A stretch of 64,000 nt of DNA from Arthonia radiata (Eukaryota > Ascomycota > Arthoniomycetes > Arthoniales > Arthoniaceae), in the NCBI GenBank assembly GCA_002989075.1, contig PSQN01000017.1:4285453-4349452 (forward strand). Reading direction: 5' to 3'. The stretch's first letter is position 1. Each line of letters begins with the position of its first letter. The notes under the pieces are model-generated. The model did not search any database. It saw nothing but the letters and a program-made list of their open reading frames with translations, and was not told the DNA's origin. The position numbers and the translations under genes are program-made. Shown piece after piece: positions 11,395 to 21,396 of this stretch.

Positions 11395-11824
11395 GGCTGG
11401 CGTGGGTTATTGGGGTGGGTTGGGAGGGAAGGGAGGAGTGGGGTTTGCTGTTCGAGGTGGGTCGTGTAGGCTGCGGTTTCACGTGTTATATGATTTTTGG
11501 TAAGTCCGGCAAATCCGCATCTGGATAAGTTTGGTTGCTGCCTCATTGATGATGTTCTGCTGTAGAGCCACTACAATTGGTGATTGACCCTCAGAAAATA
11601 CTTGATGTGCTACATCGCGAGCCAGTGAGTATGGATTCCAGCCAATTTAAAGCCTTAGCAACCTGTTGCGGATGCTCTCGTATACGCTAGAGTTGCCCTT
11701 CTCGAGGCGGTATCGTGATATATCTTTATCCACATGTGACAGTCTTCGCGATCGTTGTTTCTTGCATTGCACGAGGTGTCATCCTTGAACTCGCATGTCC
11801 TGAGCAAGAGGCCAATATTTCAAC
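11395..11824. other. divergent promoter region
   Basis: Separates the J-domain gene (-) and the oxidoreductase gene (+). No coding signal or repeat is recognised. Confidence 0.5.
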
Positions 11825-13327
11825 ATGTCAGCACCAATAGGCGTGGTAGGTTCACAGTCTCTGCACATGATGGGCTTCCGGCTCCACCATCCTTCATATG
11901 CAGCAGGTAAACGGCGCAGCTATGCAAACCACTCAGGAAGCCAGCAACAACACGATAGGCTGGCTGCCCATCTAGGTTACACTGACACCCCCGTTGTAGG
12001 CGCTTGTCGGTAGCGGCATCTTCGCCAGAGAAGAGCACCTTGTATGAAAAAACCCAGTCCTGGCTGAGAGTAACGAGCGTATTGATCTCGTCCTAGCCTG
12101 CCATACTTGCTGCGCCGAATCTCTCCCTCAAAGCCGTCTACAGTCGGACTCTAGAATCGGCGGCCAAGCTGTCTGAGCCCCTCAGTGAGAAGGTAAGCCT
12201 AAGAGCGTCACCCCACGATTCGTTGCGTTGCCGGCATCTCCCGACGGAAGCTGTATCAAATCCAAGAGACTGCATATGCAATGGCTATGCGGAATGGCTT
12301 TCGCTGATGTTTCTTTTCAAGATCGACTGGTACAGTTCGGAGACCGAGACCGAGGGCAGAGGCTACAAGGACCTCCTGTCCAACACCAACATCAAAGGTG
12401 TGATCATTGCGTAGGTAAGCGCTGCGGCTTGTACAACATCGAATAGGAGCGCCTAATGCTCATGCTCAATCAGCCTGCCGATCACGGCGCAGCCAGAATT
12501 TGTTCGTCTCGCACTCGAAGCCGGCAAGCATGTCCTCTCCGAGAAGCCCATCGCAAAGGACATAGCCACAGCGCAGGAGCTGCTCTCTTTCTACCACTCA
12601 CACGTATCCACGGACCGCGTCAGCTGGTCAGTCGCCGAGAATTACCGCTTCGTCGAGCAACATGTCTTCGCTGCGTCTGAGATCAAACGTTTGGGTCGTA
12701 TATTAGGCTTCCGCGGTCGCTTCAATAGGAATATCGTAGCAGGCTCGAAATACTACGAGACTTCCTGGCGGAAGACGCCGGAATACCAGGGCGGCTTCCT
12801 CCTAGATGCAGGCGTGCACATCACTGCTGTCTTGAGGCTGTTGCTTGGCGAAGTGGAAGGTAAGCTGGAGAGGGTGAGCGCCTTCACATGTCAGCTGCAG
12901 GAGCACTTGCCGCCAGTCGACACAGCGAATGCCACATTGAAGTGCGAGAGCGGCGTCAGCGGTGTGCTCGAGATGTCCGTAGGAACCACATTCCACGGAG
13001 GAGGATTTGCTGTTGCTTGCGAAAATGGCTCCGTGACCGTGTTGCGAGACTCAGTTGTGTCGACAGACAAAGAAAGCCACGAGACGACTCGAGAATTCAA
13101 GACTGAAGGCTTTGGTGGTGTCAAGCACGAGGTGCGAATGTGGGCTGAGGGCATCGAGACCGGGAAGTGGAACCCACGATTGAGGCCTGAAGAGGCATTG
13201 GCAGATCTTGAGATTGTAAGTCTTGTCTTCTACGAGGTGGTTTTACAGTACTGACTTTGCCCAGATCGAGGCTATCCTGCGTAGTGGTGAACACGATGGT
13301 GCACCGGTAGATCTGAAGCTGCAATAA
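11825..13327 (+). CDS. GFO/IDH/MocA-family NAD(P)-dependent oxidoreductase
   Basis: Six exons give 350 residues: 11825-11845 (only seven codons), 12000-12041, 12097-12192, 12322-12410, 12474-13215 and 13265-13327. The first three exons join to build the Rossmann start MSAPIGV-ALVGSGIFAREEHL-PAILAAPNLSLKAVYSRT, with the GxGxxx nucleotide loop created by splicing. Exon 5 carries EAGKHVLSEKPIAKD, the family's conserved EKP with the catalytic-type lysine, and the C-terminal sheet domain with GGFLLDAGVHITAVLRLLLGE. The family oxidises or reduces sugars, dihydrodiols and related substrates with NAD(P). The substrate here cannot be told. No targeting signal is seen, so a cytosolic enzyme is likely. 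The stop lies only 14 nt from the end of the convergent pseudouridine synthase gene. Confidence 0.88.
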
Positions 13328-13341
13328 GCAACCAGCGAACT

Positions 13342-14871
13342 TCAGCCGGTCTGGACTGCTGCTACAGCAAAATCATTCAGCTCGCCCTCAGCTTGATCAT
13401 CAAGTGCCAGCTCCGCCACCTTGGAAGCCAGCGGATCCGTCTCTTTAGTCGGCACCGTCGGTCCTTCGAAACCCTTAGGCGGCAACGCCCACTTTGGCAG
13501 CTCGGTCTGATAGTCCCAGTGGCCATCGGCATGGGCATATCTCAGGGCGTGCAAGTAGATGCCCAGCTCGTGAACGCCTGGATCTGAATACAGCGGCGTA
13601 TCGCAAATGTCGCATTTCTCACCTGTCTGCTTTTCAGCTTTCCGCTTATTGTACTCTTCAACCATTTCGTCGTGGTAGGCGACCGCATCTGCCGCTTCAC
13701 TCTTGCCCATTCTTCCAAGCGCATCCAGTACAGTCTCGTCGTCTGAGTCTGTTGCGCAGCCCCTACCTAACGCATGCCCGAAGACTCTTTGGTTGCAGTA
13801 GATTGGATCATTCGTAATTGGGTGCCCCAAAAACTGCAAATGCACCCTCAACTGATGCGTCCTGCCAGTGATAGGAAGACATCTCACAATCGAGTACCCC
13901 TTCTTCCTCTTCCACGGCATGCCCTTCTTCCCGTTCTCTACCCCGTCCACACCATCCTCGCCTACCTCTTCCTCCCCATCCCTCGGCCCATAATAAGCCA
14001 ACCGCCTAAACACAGTCTTCGCCTCCTTCCCACTCGCCCGCACCCGATTCAACCCCAACTTCGGACTAATCTGCAAAATTGGCTTTTCGCACACCACCTC
14101 CCCCTCCGGAAACTCACCCACAACCCTCGCCACATACTCCTTCCGCACCGCCCTGTCCTTAATCTCTAACCCTAGCTTCTCCGCCGCGCCCTTTGTCTTC
14201 CCAATGAACATGATCCCACTCGTCAGCCGGTCCAGCCGGTTGCACGGCATAGGGTTGAACGAATCATCCCTCTGCGCCCTCAATATCTCCACCAGACTGT
14301 TATAGTTATACCGCCCAGCCGGATGCACCGGCACGCCCGCCGGCTTCGAAATCACCAACATATCCGCATCTTCATGCACCGTGCCTATCTCCTCGGCGGT
14401 GACCGGAGGCTCATGCCGGTGTAACGTATGGCTCACCACGTCCCCATTCTTCAGCACCGTGTCCACGTCCACGCTCTTCCCATTGATCGTGATATACCCC
14501 CGCTCGATCGCGTCGCGGTAGTACGCCACGGGGCGATCGCGGAACTCGTCCTCGAAGATTTCCAGTAAAGGACGTTCGCGCCAGCGCGCTTTGCAGTATG
14601 TGTTGTAGGTGTAGTGGTAGGGCTGGACGCGGCGGAGGGCGCCGGAGAGGTAGTAGGGGCGTGGCCAGGGGGCGCCGATGGGGGTTGTGAGGGGGATGTG
14701 GGAGGGTGGGGGTGGGGGAAGAGTTGCGCCAGACGCGGGAAGGGACTTGGTGCGCAGGGTGGGCGGGCCGCGGGGATTGGTGTGGTGGATGGTTGGTGGT
14801 TGGGGTAGAGAGGTTGGTGTGGGTGTCTGTGACGTTGTGGCCGGTTGTTCTTCGAGCGTCGTGAGCGCCAT
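13342..14871 (-). CDS. RluA-family RNA pseudouridine synthase (Pus9/Rib2-like)
   Basis: A single exon encodes 509 residues from the first in-frame ATG (14871). The frame is open further upstream to about 15006 but without an ATG. A Pro/Thr-rich N-terminus is followed by an S4-like RNA-binding segment (YYRDAIERGYITINGKSV, then VLKNGDVVSHTLHRHE). The RluA catalytic core has the motif CNRLDRLTSG with the catalytic aspartate at about residue 214 and the later GRTHQLRVHLQFLGHPI motif. The C-terminus contains a CDIC pair and HELGIYLHALRYAH, seen in fungal Pus9/Rib2-type enzymes that modify tRNA position 32. I see no deaminase domain, so riboflavin synthesis is not implied. The choice between cytosolic and mitochondrial targets is open. 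Confidence 0.88.
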   Translation of the reverse strand: MALTTLEEQPATTSQTPTPTSLPQPPTIHHTNPRGPPTLRTKSLPASGATLPPPPPSHIPLTTPIGAPWPRPYYLSGALRRVQPYHYTYNTYCKARWRERPLLEIFEDEFRDRPVAYYRDAIERGYITINGKSVDVDTVLKNGDVVSHTLHRHEPPVTAEEIGTVHEDADMLVISKPAGVPVHPAGRYNYNSLVEILRAQRDDSFNPMPCNRLDRLTSGIMFIGKTKGAAEKLGLEIKDRAVRKEYVARVVGEFPEGEVVCEKPILQISPKLGLNRVRASGKEAKTVFRRLAYYGPRDGEEEVGEDGVDGVENGKKGMPWKRKKGYSIVRCLPITGRTHQLRVHLQFLGHPITNDPIYCNQRVFGHALGRGCATDSDDETVLDALGRMGKSEAADAVAYHDEMVEEYNKRKAEKQTGEKCDICDTPLYSDPGVHELGIYLHALRYAHADGHWDYQTELPKWALPPKGFEGPTVPTKETDPLASKVAELALDDQAEGELNDFAVAAVQTG

Positions 14872-15133
14872 AGTGGTTTGTGGGATGCGGCCGCGTTGGA
14901 CTAGCCACGCAAGCAGTCGTGGGGAGAGGCGGTGGAGTTCCAGTGTGCGTGCAATGGCTCGAGTGTTGGCTTTGAAAATGATGTAGAGGTCAAACGCGAG
15001 CCACACACGGTATCACGATTTTATCAAGGCGGAGATAGCGGGTTTGAGTACCTTGCGGGCTTCCTTGGGCCTCGGTCTTGGCGTGTGAAGGTCAAGATCA
15101 GACGAACTGGGTGAAGGTCGTCGCAAATATCAA

Positions 15134-15702
15134 ATGGGCGTCGCACCAGCGCAAGTCAACGCAGCCCTGCGCATAAGCGCAAAGATGTCTTCCAACGAGC
15201 TGAAGAAGAGAAAGCGGAGCGACTACAAGTTCAAGTTGGATTACCGGACGAGATGGTAGGCCATGTCGACATCGTGCAATCTCGAAATGCGTGCCAACAG
15301 ACATCATGCAGGATAGACAACGACCAATACGGCCACCTGAACAACAGCATCTATTACCACCTCTTCGACAGCATCACAAACACCTACCTAGCTACACGCT
15401 GCTCGCATTCACCTCAAGATTCACCGCAGATTGGTCTTGTCGTGCACAGTCACTGTGATTACTTCGCTGGGACGGAGTTTCCTTGTGTACTTGATGTGTG
15501 TCTGCGAATCAACAAGCTCGGCAAAAGCAGTGTTACCTATGAGATCGGTGTGTTTGAGCAAGGCAAGGAAGAAGTCGCTGCTGTAGGCGAATTTGTCCAT
15601 GTCTTTGTGGAGAGAGAAGGGAGAAGGCCGGCTGTGCAGGGCATGATGCCGACCTTGAAGGAAGGGTTGGAGAAGATCAAGATGGAGAGGTCGAGATTGT
15701 GA
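15134..15702 (+). CDS. hotdog-fold acyl-CoA thioesterase (4HBT/YbgC-like)
   Basis: Two exons give 170 residues: 15134-15255 and 15312-15702. Splicing across the 56-nt intron creates the family signature YRTRW-IDNDQYGHLNN, containing the catalytic aspartate and the GHxNN turn of 4-hydroxybenzoyl-CoA-type thioesterases. The rest (YYHLFDSITNTYL, GLVVHSHCDYFAGTEFP, VLDVCLRINKLGKSSVTYEIGVF) fits a complete hotdog fold. It should hydrolyse an acyl-CoA of unknown chain type. A second in-frame ATG at 15185 would shorten the protein by 17 residues. It is divergent from the pseudouridine synthase, with 262 bp between starts. Confidence 0.88.
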
Positions 15703-16056
15703 TATGGAAAGATGAGACGAAACGAACGCGATACCAGATGTCCTGGGAAGCACAGCCTGAGGTTGAAGATCCGCTTGGGTGTATATCTGCCCGACGACAA
15801 GCAACAGCCCTTACAGTTGAGAGGGGAGCTCAACTCATCCGGTATGATTGACGAGCCGGAACGTTTGTACGACAAATTGCGCGAGGCTTTCGCCTCGCCT
15901 GCGAAAGATTATATGATATGACGCTGTTTATATACCCCGGTACCGATCATGAGCCCTTCAGGCGTCTGATGAAAGCAAGCCTATCCTTCCAGCGCCGCTG
16001 CGATCATAATAAAGTATACATCAGGAGTTCAAAAGCTTAGTGCAGCGCAAACCAAC
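15703..16056. other. convergent intergenic region
   Basis: 3' flanks of the thioesterase and PTM1-like genes. Nothing recognised. Confidence 0.5.
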
Positions 16057-17805
16057 TCATTGGTCTCGATGCTGCTTCGTCAAGCCCTGTCTCTCCTCAT
16101 CGCCCGACTCTGACGATCGATCTCCATCTTCACCAACCGCGAAGATCGTCTCCCCATCAAGATTGTCGGCGGAATGCCTCATCACACCTGGCGGTCGTTG
16201 CGGCATTGGTGCTGGTAAAGGCTCCTCAGCGTGCCCATTACTGCCAAGCTTATGAGCAGGCGGGCCTTGCTTGCCCCAGCCACCTTCTTCGGCATCGGCT
16301 CGCGCCTCTTCGTCATCCATATCGTCCAAGCTGTCTCTAACGCTGGCGATTTCGAATCCCTCATCATCTTGCGAGAGTTCTTCAGACATGGCAAACCGCC
16401 TATTGTTAGCCGTTGGACGCCACAGGTATGCTATGAAAGCAACATCCGCCAGATAGACCAAAGAAAGCCAGCCGTCGAGTACGAACCACCGCGTCTTCCA
16501 ATGAGTAGGAGTGAAGTCTTCTGATCCACGACCTGAGAAGAACATGAGGTTGAGTAGGAAAAACCCGAAGATGACCATGATCGACAGAAGGATACACCAC
16601 CACAGCTTGCGGTACATGAGCGCTTTTACACGCTGTTTGCGGTCCACCAGATCCTTGAGTGTCCTGCCAAGCGAGTTGAGGGTCCACACGTAGAATGCTG
16701 TTCCCGTGGCTGCGAGTGGGAGGACGACGAGGAGCACCAACGGTCCAGCATTTTCCGGCTTGACTGTGAGAGATCCGATGGCGTAAACGACGCCGAATAC
16801 GAAATGTGTGATTGTCAGGATCCGCACCCACTTCATCGCCCCGCCAAGTGAGGGCTTGACCACGCCGTAACCCATGCATACGATGAGGAGGAGAAGGAAG
16901 GAAAGAGAGTTCCGCGCCGCATTGAGGATCGAGTCGACGACCAACAAAGCCTTTGCCCCAGCGTTCATCCCGTTCCGGTTCATGTAATCATAGTATCCCC
17001 AAGTAATCAGCATCTCAACCACCAAAAACACCAACGTTGCTGTGATGTAATTCTGTACCGGAAGGATGTCGGAGCGATTCTGAAAGTATAAGAAGCCCCA
17101 GAAGACCCCAATCAGGGCGTAGAGAATTGTCAGACCACCGTAAAACGCCAGCTTGGGTATCTGCGCTCCGGGTAACTCCCCGTAGGCGTTGCGGAACTCG
17201 ACGATAGCGCGGTATTCATACTCGCCAAGTGGTTGCGTATCGACACAGTAGTAGCCAGTGTTCTTCACAAGTAACTTTGCTACCGGCCGCGCGGCCTCTT
17301 TGAGGTGTACTGCTTCTGTCACGATCCGATCACCAGCGCTGGGGTCAACAATAAAGGAGCCGCGTTGGTCTTCGCTGCAGAGTCTGAGGTTGATTGCGTC
17401 CGTGTCACAAATCTCGTATACCTGATGCGATGTCAGTACATCTTGTACAGGACGCAGCATGTCTCAGGATTTTCACCCTCTCTGGAGCTTCAGGAGCACT
17501 AGCGCCAATCTTGCCAACATCTTTCCAATTGAAGATTGTTATCGCCACGATTGGGTCGGCTGGATCATCCTCTGGTAATGTTGACTTATCAAAACGCGCC
17601 ATGATGTACGGCTCGACGCTCCCTCCCCACGATGATTTGCTGTACATGCCTTCGCATTTTATTCGATTCGGCAGCTTTTGGTCCTGCGAGGGTCAGCCAG
17701 TGCTCGGTATGGCGGGTTTATTGTTCTCACAAGTGGTGTCTCTAGAGCATAGGATAAGCTCGCGAATGCTAAGGCGCAGAGCGCTGTCCGCCAGTGAACG
17801 AACAT
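16057..17805 (-). CDS. PTM1/GPR107-like seven-helix membrane protein
   Basis: Three exons give 548 residues: 17731-17805, 17477-17683 and 16057-17421. Introns are 47 and 55 nt with CTGAC branch points. Exon 1 is a clean signal peptide (MFVHWRTALCALAFASLSYA). The lumenal domain contains paired cysteines (RIKCEG, YEICDTDAINLRLC, GYYCVD). Seven membrane helices then start at KLAFYGGLTILYALIGVFWG and run to WLSLVYLADVAFIAYLWRP. The acidic, Pro-rich tail ends in GDEERQGLTKQHRDQ. This is the Lung7TM / PTM1 (GPR107/108-related) family, placed in the Golgi/endosomal system in yeast; the exact activity is not established. It shares a 415-bp promoter region with CTU2. Confidence 0.88.
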
Positions 17806-18220
17806 CGCTGCGGCTTTAGGCGGACAGTATGGGGGCTCTCTGTGGTGTTCAGGACAGAGAAGAAGGAGGTGAGGGTGAGTGGCGATCTGGTCGCGAAAGC
17901 GCCTTGTAGTGAAGGCCTGCTATTTGAAATCATAGAAAGGCCATCTCACCTTCTGTTATCACTGCAGCTGCGGAAGTCGCCAGGTACCGCGATTCCGCGA
18001 GGCAAGCCTTGCCAAGCTTACTGTGGATCAAGTTACCGCCCTTCCAAGGGGGTTTCGACTCAGAGCTTCAGGCCGAGAGTTATGCCCCGCCAGAGCCCCA
18101 AGGGCAGCTCGAGACATGAGGAGCGCAGGGCTTGAGCCCCAGCTTAGCGGCAACTGATTCTGACATCGACAGTAGTCATTTTTCTTCGCCCACACTTTCA
18201 ACCACCTTGACTCTGTAACG
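17806..18220. promoter_or_regulatory. bidirectional promoter region, PTM1-like / CTU2
   Basis: The 415 bp between the divergent start codons at 17805 (-) and 18221 (+) contain no ORF with coding character, so both promoters must lie here. No specific box is assigned. Confidence 0.5.
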
Positions 18221-19615
18221 ATGCCAGGTAAGATCGACGATGCGCTTGCCGGCGGTGTCTGTGCTCGATGCGCAGCTACAGCCACTGTACAAATCAGAGC
18301 CGAGAAGCTTTGCCATGACTGCTTTGTAGCCTACGTCAAGACGAAGGTCATTAAGAAACTGGAAACTTTTCGAGTCCGAAACACTGAGACAGGCAGTCGA
18401 AGAAGACTGTTGCTACCAGTATCATTAGGCGTATCTTCCATTTCACTGCTCCACATATTGGACCAGCACATTGAACGGCAGATCAACCGAACAGGCCGGG
18501 CAGGCTTCGATTTGCACGTACTGCACGTAAAGGATCCTCTTGAGACTCATGTGTTAGATCACTTAGCAGATATTCAAGCAAGCTATCCTCGACATGGCTA
18601 TTCGTCAATCAATTTACAGTGCAATGATAGTCAGGATAATGGGGCTAACGAGGTAGATGTTGCAGGCTCTGGCTGGGCCGCCTCTCTTTCCTCTGCTACA
18701 TCTCGTGCAGACCTGGCACAGATCCGTCTTACGCAGCGAATTGCGCAGGAGAGTCTACGTTTAGGATGTGAGAGTGTGCTTTGGGGCCACACAACCACGG
18801 CGCTTGCTGAAAGAGTGCTTGCTGAGACAGCCAAAGGCCGTGGGTCTAGCTTGCCTGCACTCACCCAGGACGGACCTTCGCCATTCGGTGTAAATTTCAT
18901 GTATCCCATGAGAGACATCTTGAGAAAAGAGGCTCAAAGATTTTCCACTATCACAGATCCACCCTTGTACCAATTGTGCTCTGGACCATTCGAGAAGAAA
19001 ACGCAGGTCTCTTCCAGAGTTGCAACCATTGATAGCTTGATGAAGGACTACTTCGAGTCTGTAGAAAACAACTACCCCAGTATTGTTACCAACGTAGTTT
19101 GCACGTCCGGCAGGCTGGTGTCGCCACACGGTAAAGAAATATGCAGCGTCTGCAAAGTCTCTTTGCCGGATGGTAATGTCGCTATGTCTAGATGGGCCGG
19201 AAATCAGAACAGCCAACAGCCTGTAGACGATCAAGGTACGTGAGGAGTTTCTTTCTCGACTTGACAAACAAGTCCTCGGTGTTGCTTGAATTGGTCACTT
19301 TGGGAGCAAGACCTCTAAGGGAGAGCGCATAAACCAGGAGGCGCCTGGCCGGCCCCCAAGTCCAAATGTTGTAAATGCGGAATCCCATGTTTGGCCTCTT
19401 CTCGCATTTGCTAGCATCTTGAACAGCTACTGGCCGATGGGCGTTGTTCAAATGTACGCTTCGGAGAGAGTTGGCAAAGCCTATCGTCATGCACCGCCGC
19501 CACAGAGAACATACTAACCATGTTCAATCCAGGACCTCGACCATCAGTGTGCTACGGCTGCGCCAGATCTTTCCCCATCCCTGGAAGCAATGCACTACCT
19601 ACTCAAACCCCATGA
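18221..19615 (+). CDS. CTU2: cytoplasmic tRNA 2-thiolation protein 2
   Basis: Two exons give 365 residues: 18221-19235 and 19533-19615. The intron is long for this window (297 nt) but has GTACGT, a perfect TACTAAC at 19512-19518 and a cag acceptor. Cysteine pairs lie at residues 14-17 (CARC) and 31-34 (CHDC). A degenerate PP-loop-like stretch follows (LLLPVSLGVSSISLLHILD), then HTTTALAERVLAETAKGRG, YPMRDILRKEA, an ICSVC pair, and VCYGCARSFP supplied by the last exon. CTU2/NCS2 partners CTU1/NCS6 in adding the 2-thio group to wobble uridine 34 of Lys, Gln and Glu tRNAs, downstream of the Urm1 sulfur relay. Confidence 0.92.
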
Positions 19616-19995
19616 TCTTACAAACCGATGGATAGACGACTTTCGAAACCTTCCTATTCATGGCGCAGGCTCAGACCGATCTGATAGTGTAGAGTAACAC
19701 GATTAGACTCTGAAACACAACATCAAAGCAAGGCTCGACAAGGCCATGGCACACAAACAAAGTTGGACAATGGCTCATGGTTCAAGACACATTATTGGAT
19801 TCATGAACATTTATAGGAGGGACTTGTCTCTCATCGTAGAGACGCTTCAACACATGCAAACGTCCACCAGACAGCGCTTTCACGAACTTCTCAGCCTGCG
19901 GCCATCGATGAGACGAATGGGTATCACATGCTCTCCGAATACGCCATACTTGCAACTTCAAGACGTCATACAACGCACAATAGAGGTGATTGTCT
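19616..19995. other. convergent intergenic region
   Basis: 3' flanks of CTU2 and the DUF4112 gene. Nothing recognised. Confidence 0.5.
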
Positions 19996-20730
19996 TCAAT
20001 ACCTCGCAGCTCTCCCAGTCTCCTGTCTACCCACCTCAAGATCGGGCCCGAATCGATCTGCGTGGGCATGGTCGCTTTGTAACGTACGTCCTGGACGGTC
20101 GATCGCGGTCTTCGTCTTGTCAGTATCTCGTAGGCTCTGTTTCTCATCTGGGCCGAAGTCTTCGAGACGCGATTTGCGCTTATCCGTCATGCTCATATTC
20201 TGAGGACCATACTTCTTCATCAAATAGTCCTCGAGCAGCGCAGCGTTTTTCGTGTTCGCGTGGAAGGCAGCATCCGCGAGATCGCCAATGAACGGAATCA
20301 GACCGACAAGGAAGTCGATCGCGAGGTTGAAGACCATTTGCATATGGATGCTGGAAGGCAGGCCACCTTCAATCTTGCCGCATCGACGCATCAGATGATA
20401 CGCGAAAGCCAGGTCAATCGCGTCGCCAAACCCTGGAATCAAGCCCCATATCGCAGACCAGCCCAAGCGGATGCCCATGAAATTGAAGAGACATAAGTCT
20501 AGATGGTAGGCTCGCGACTTTACTCTCTCTAGGACCTTGGCGTCGTGTTCTGGAATGTAATCGGGGATCTGCTTCTTGACCTTCTTCTTCTTGCCGTTGG
20601 GGAGGTCGACATATTCGAAGTAGGGGTCATCGCTGCCAGCGGGCTTCTTGTTCTTGTACTTGTCCATCTCCTTTCCCAGCATCTTCTTTGCTGCATAGTT
20701 GGCAGCGAACTTTGCAGCGGCGCCAGACAT
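19996..20730 (-). CDS. DUF4112 domain membrane protein
   Basis: A single exon encodes 244 residues. A basic N-terminus with KNKKPAGSDDPYFEYVDLPNGKKKKVKKQ precedes the DUF4112 core: RLGWSAIWGLIPGFGDAIDLAFAYHLMRRC and a matching second half, FNLAIDFLVGLIPFIGDLADAAF. These are two membrane-prone helices, each with a GLIPxxGD turn. NTKNAALLEDYLMKKYG follows. DUF4112 is common in fungi and bacteria with no known activity. The tail after residue 190 is charged and may hide one more intron. An N-terminal start at 20730 fits the usual fungal form. Confidence 0.85.
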   Translation of the reverse strand: MSGAAAKFAANYAAKKMLGKEMDKYKNKKPAGSDDPYFEYVDLPNGKKKKVKKQIPDYIPEHDAKVLERVKSRAYHLDLCLFNFMGIRLGWSAIWGLIPGFGDAIDLAFAYHLMRRCGKIEGGLPSSIHMQMVFNLAIDFLVGLIPFIGDLADAAFHANTKNAALLEDYLMKKYGPQNMSMTDKRKSRLEDFGPDEKQSLRDTDKTKTAIDRPGRTLQSDHAHADRFGPDLEVGRQETGRAARY

Positions 20731-21396
20731 GTTGAAAGCTATTAATGTGTAATTATTGTATTATTAGTGATGTGTGTTGGTGATCTGAGGAGAAAGGATG
20801 AAGCAGGCGAGGAATGAGCTTGTTTATGAGCGCGGTCGTTTGCGGTAGCGATGCTGGTAACGCCCGACTCTAGGCGCGTTTGAGGACGGAAGTGCTTCAG
20901 GTATTGTTTGAAGTGCTGAAACAGCGCGTAGCAAGCAACGTAGGAGGTAGAGGTTTGGTCGGCTTCTTGCTGCTTGGACGACTGCAACCGAAACTTGGGG
21001 TTTGAGAAACAGGAATATTTATGGCCAGTCAATGCGTTGGTACGTCAAGCGCCGGGAGTCAATGACTCGCTCGCTGCGGTTCTCACCAGCCACAGCTGCG
21101 CCACAGACTTGGCGTCTCTGGAACCCCCAACTGCGTCTCCCGCTCTCTTGCGCAACCTCACTCTCCACCAGATCTCATTTTCACCACCCTGATCGCCACG
21201 CTTGGAGATATCTCGCACTTTCGGGAACAGTTCTTGCACTACCATTGTTTGCGTGCACCGCAAACTTTACTACTTCGTTGCTTTGTGATTGTGAGCCTTT
21301 GCTTGCACCTCACTCCCGGCTGCTCTCTGCAGCTGCTGTCCTGGAAGACGGACGGCATCTCGGTCGAGAATATGTTGGGAGACACATCTCGTCAAT
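20731..21396. promoter_or_regulatory. divergent promoter region, DUF4112 / DCP2
   Basis: The 666 bp between divergent starts at 20730 (-) and 21397 (+). Short ORFs only. C/T-rich stretches toward 21230 suggest the DCP2 leader. Confidence 0.5.

Noticed and set aside
11545-11566. Near match (gatgttctgct) to a site at 50473
   Set aside because: A single short match between two intergenic regions is expected by chance and has no flanking similarity.
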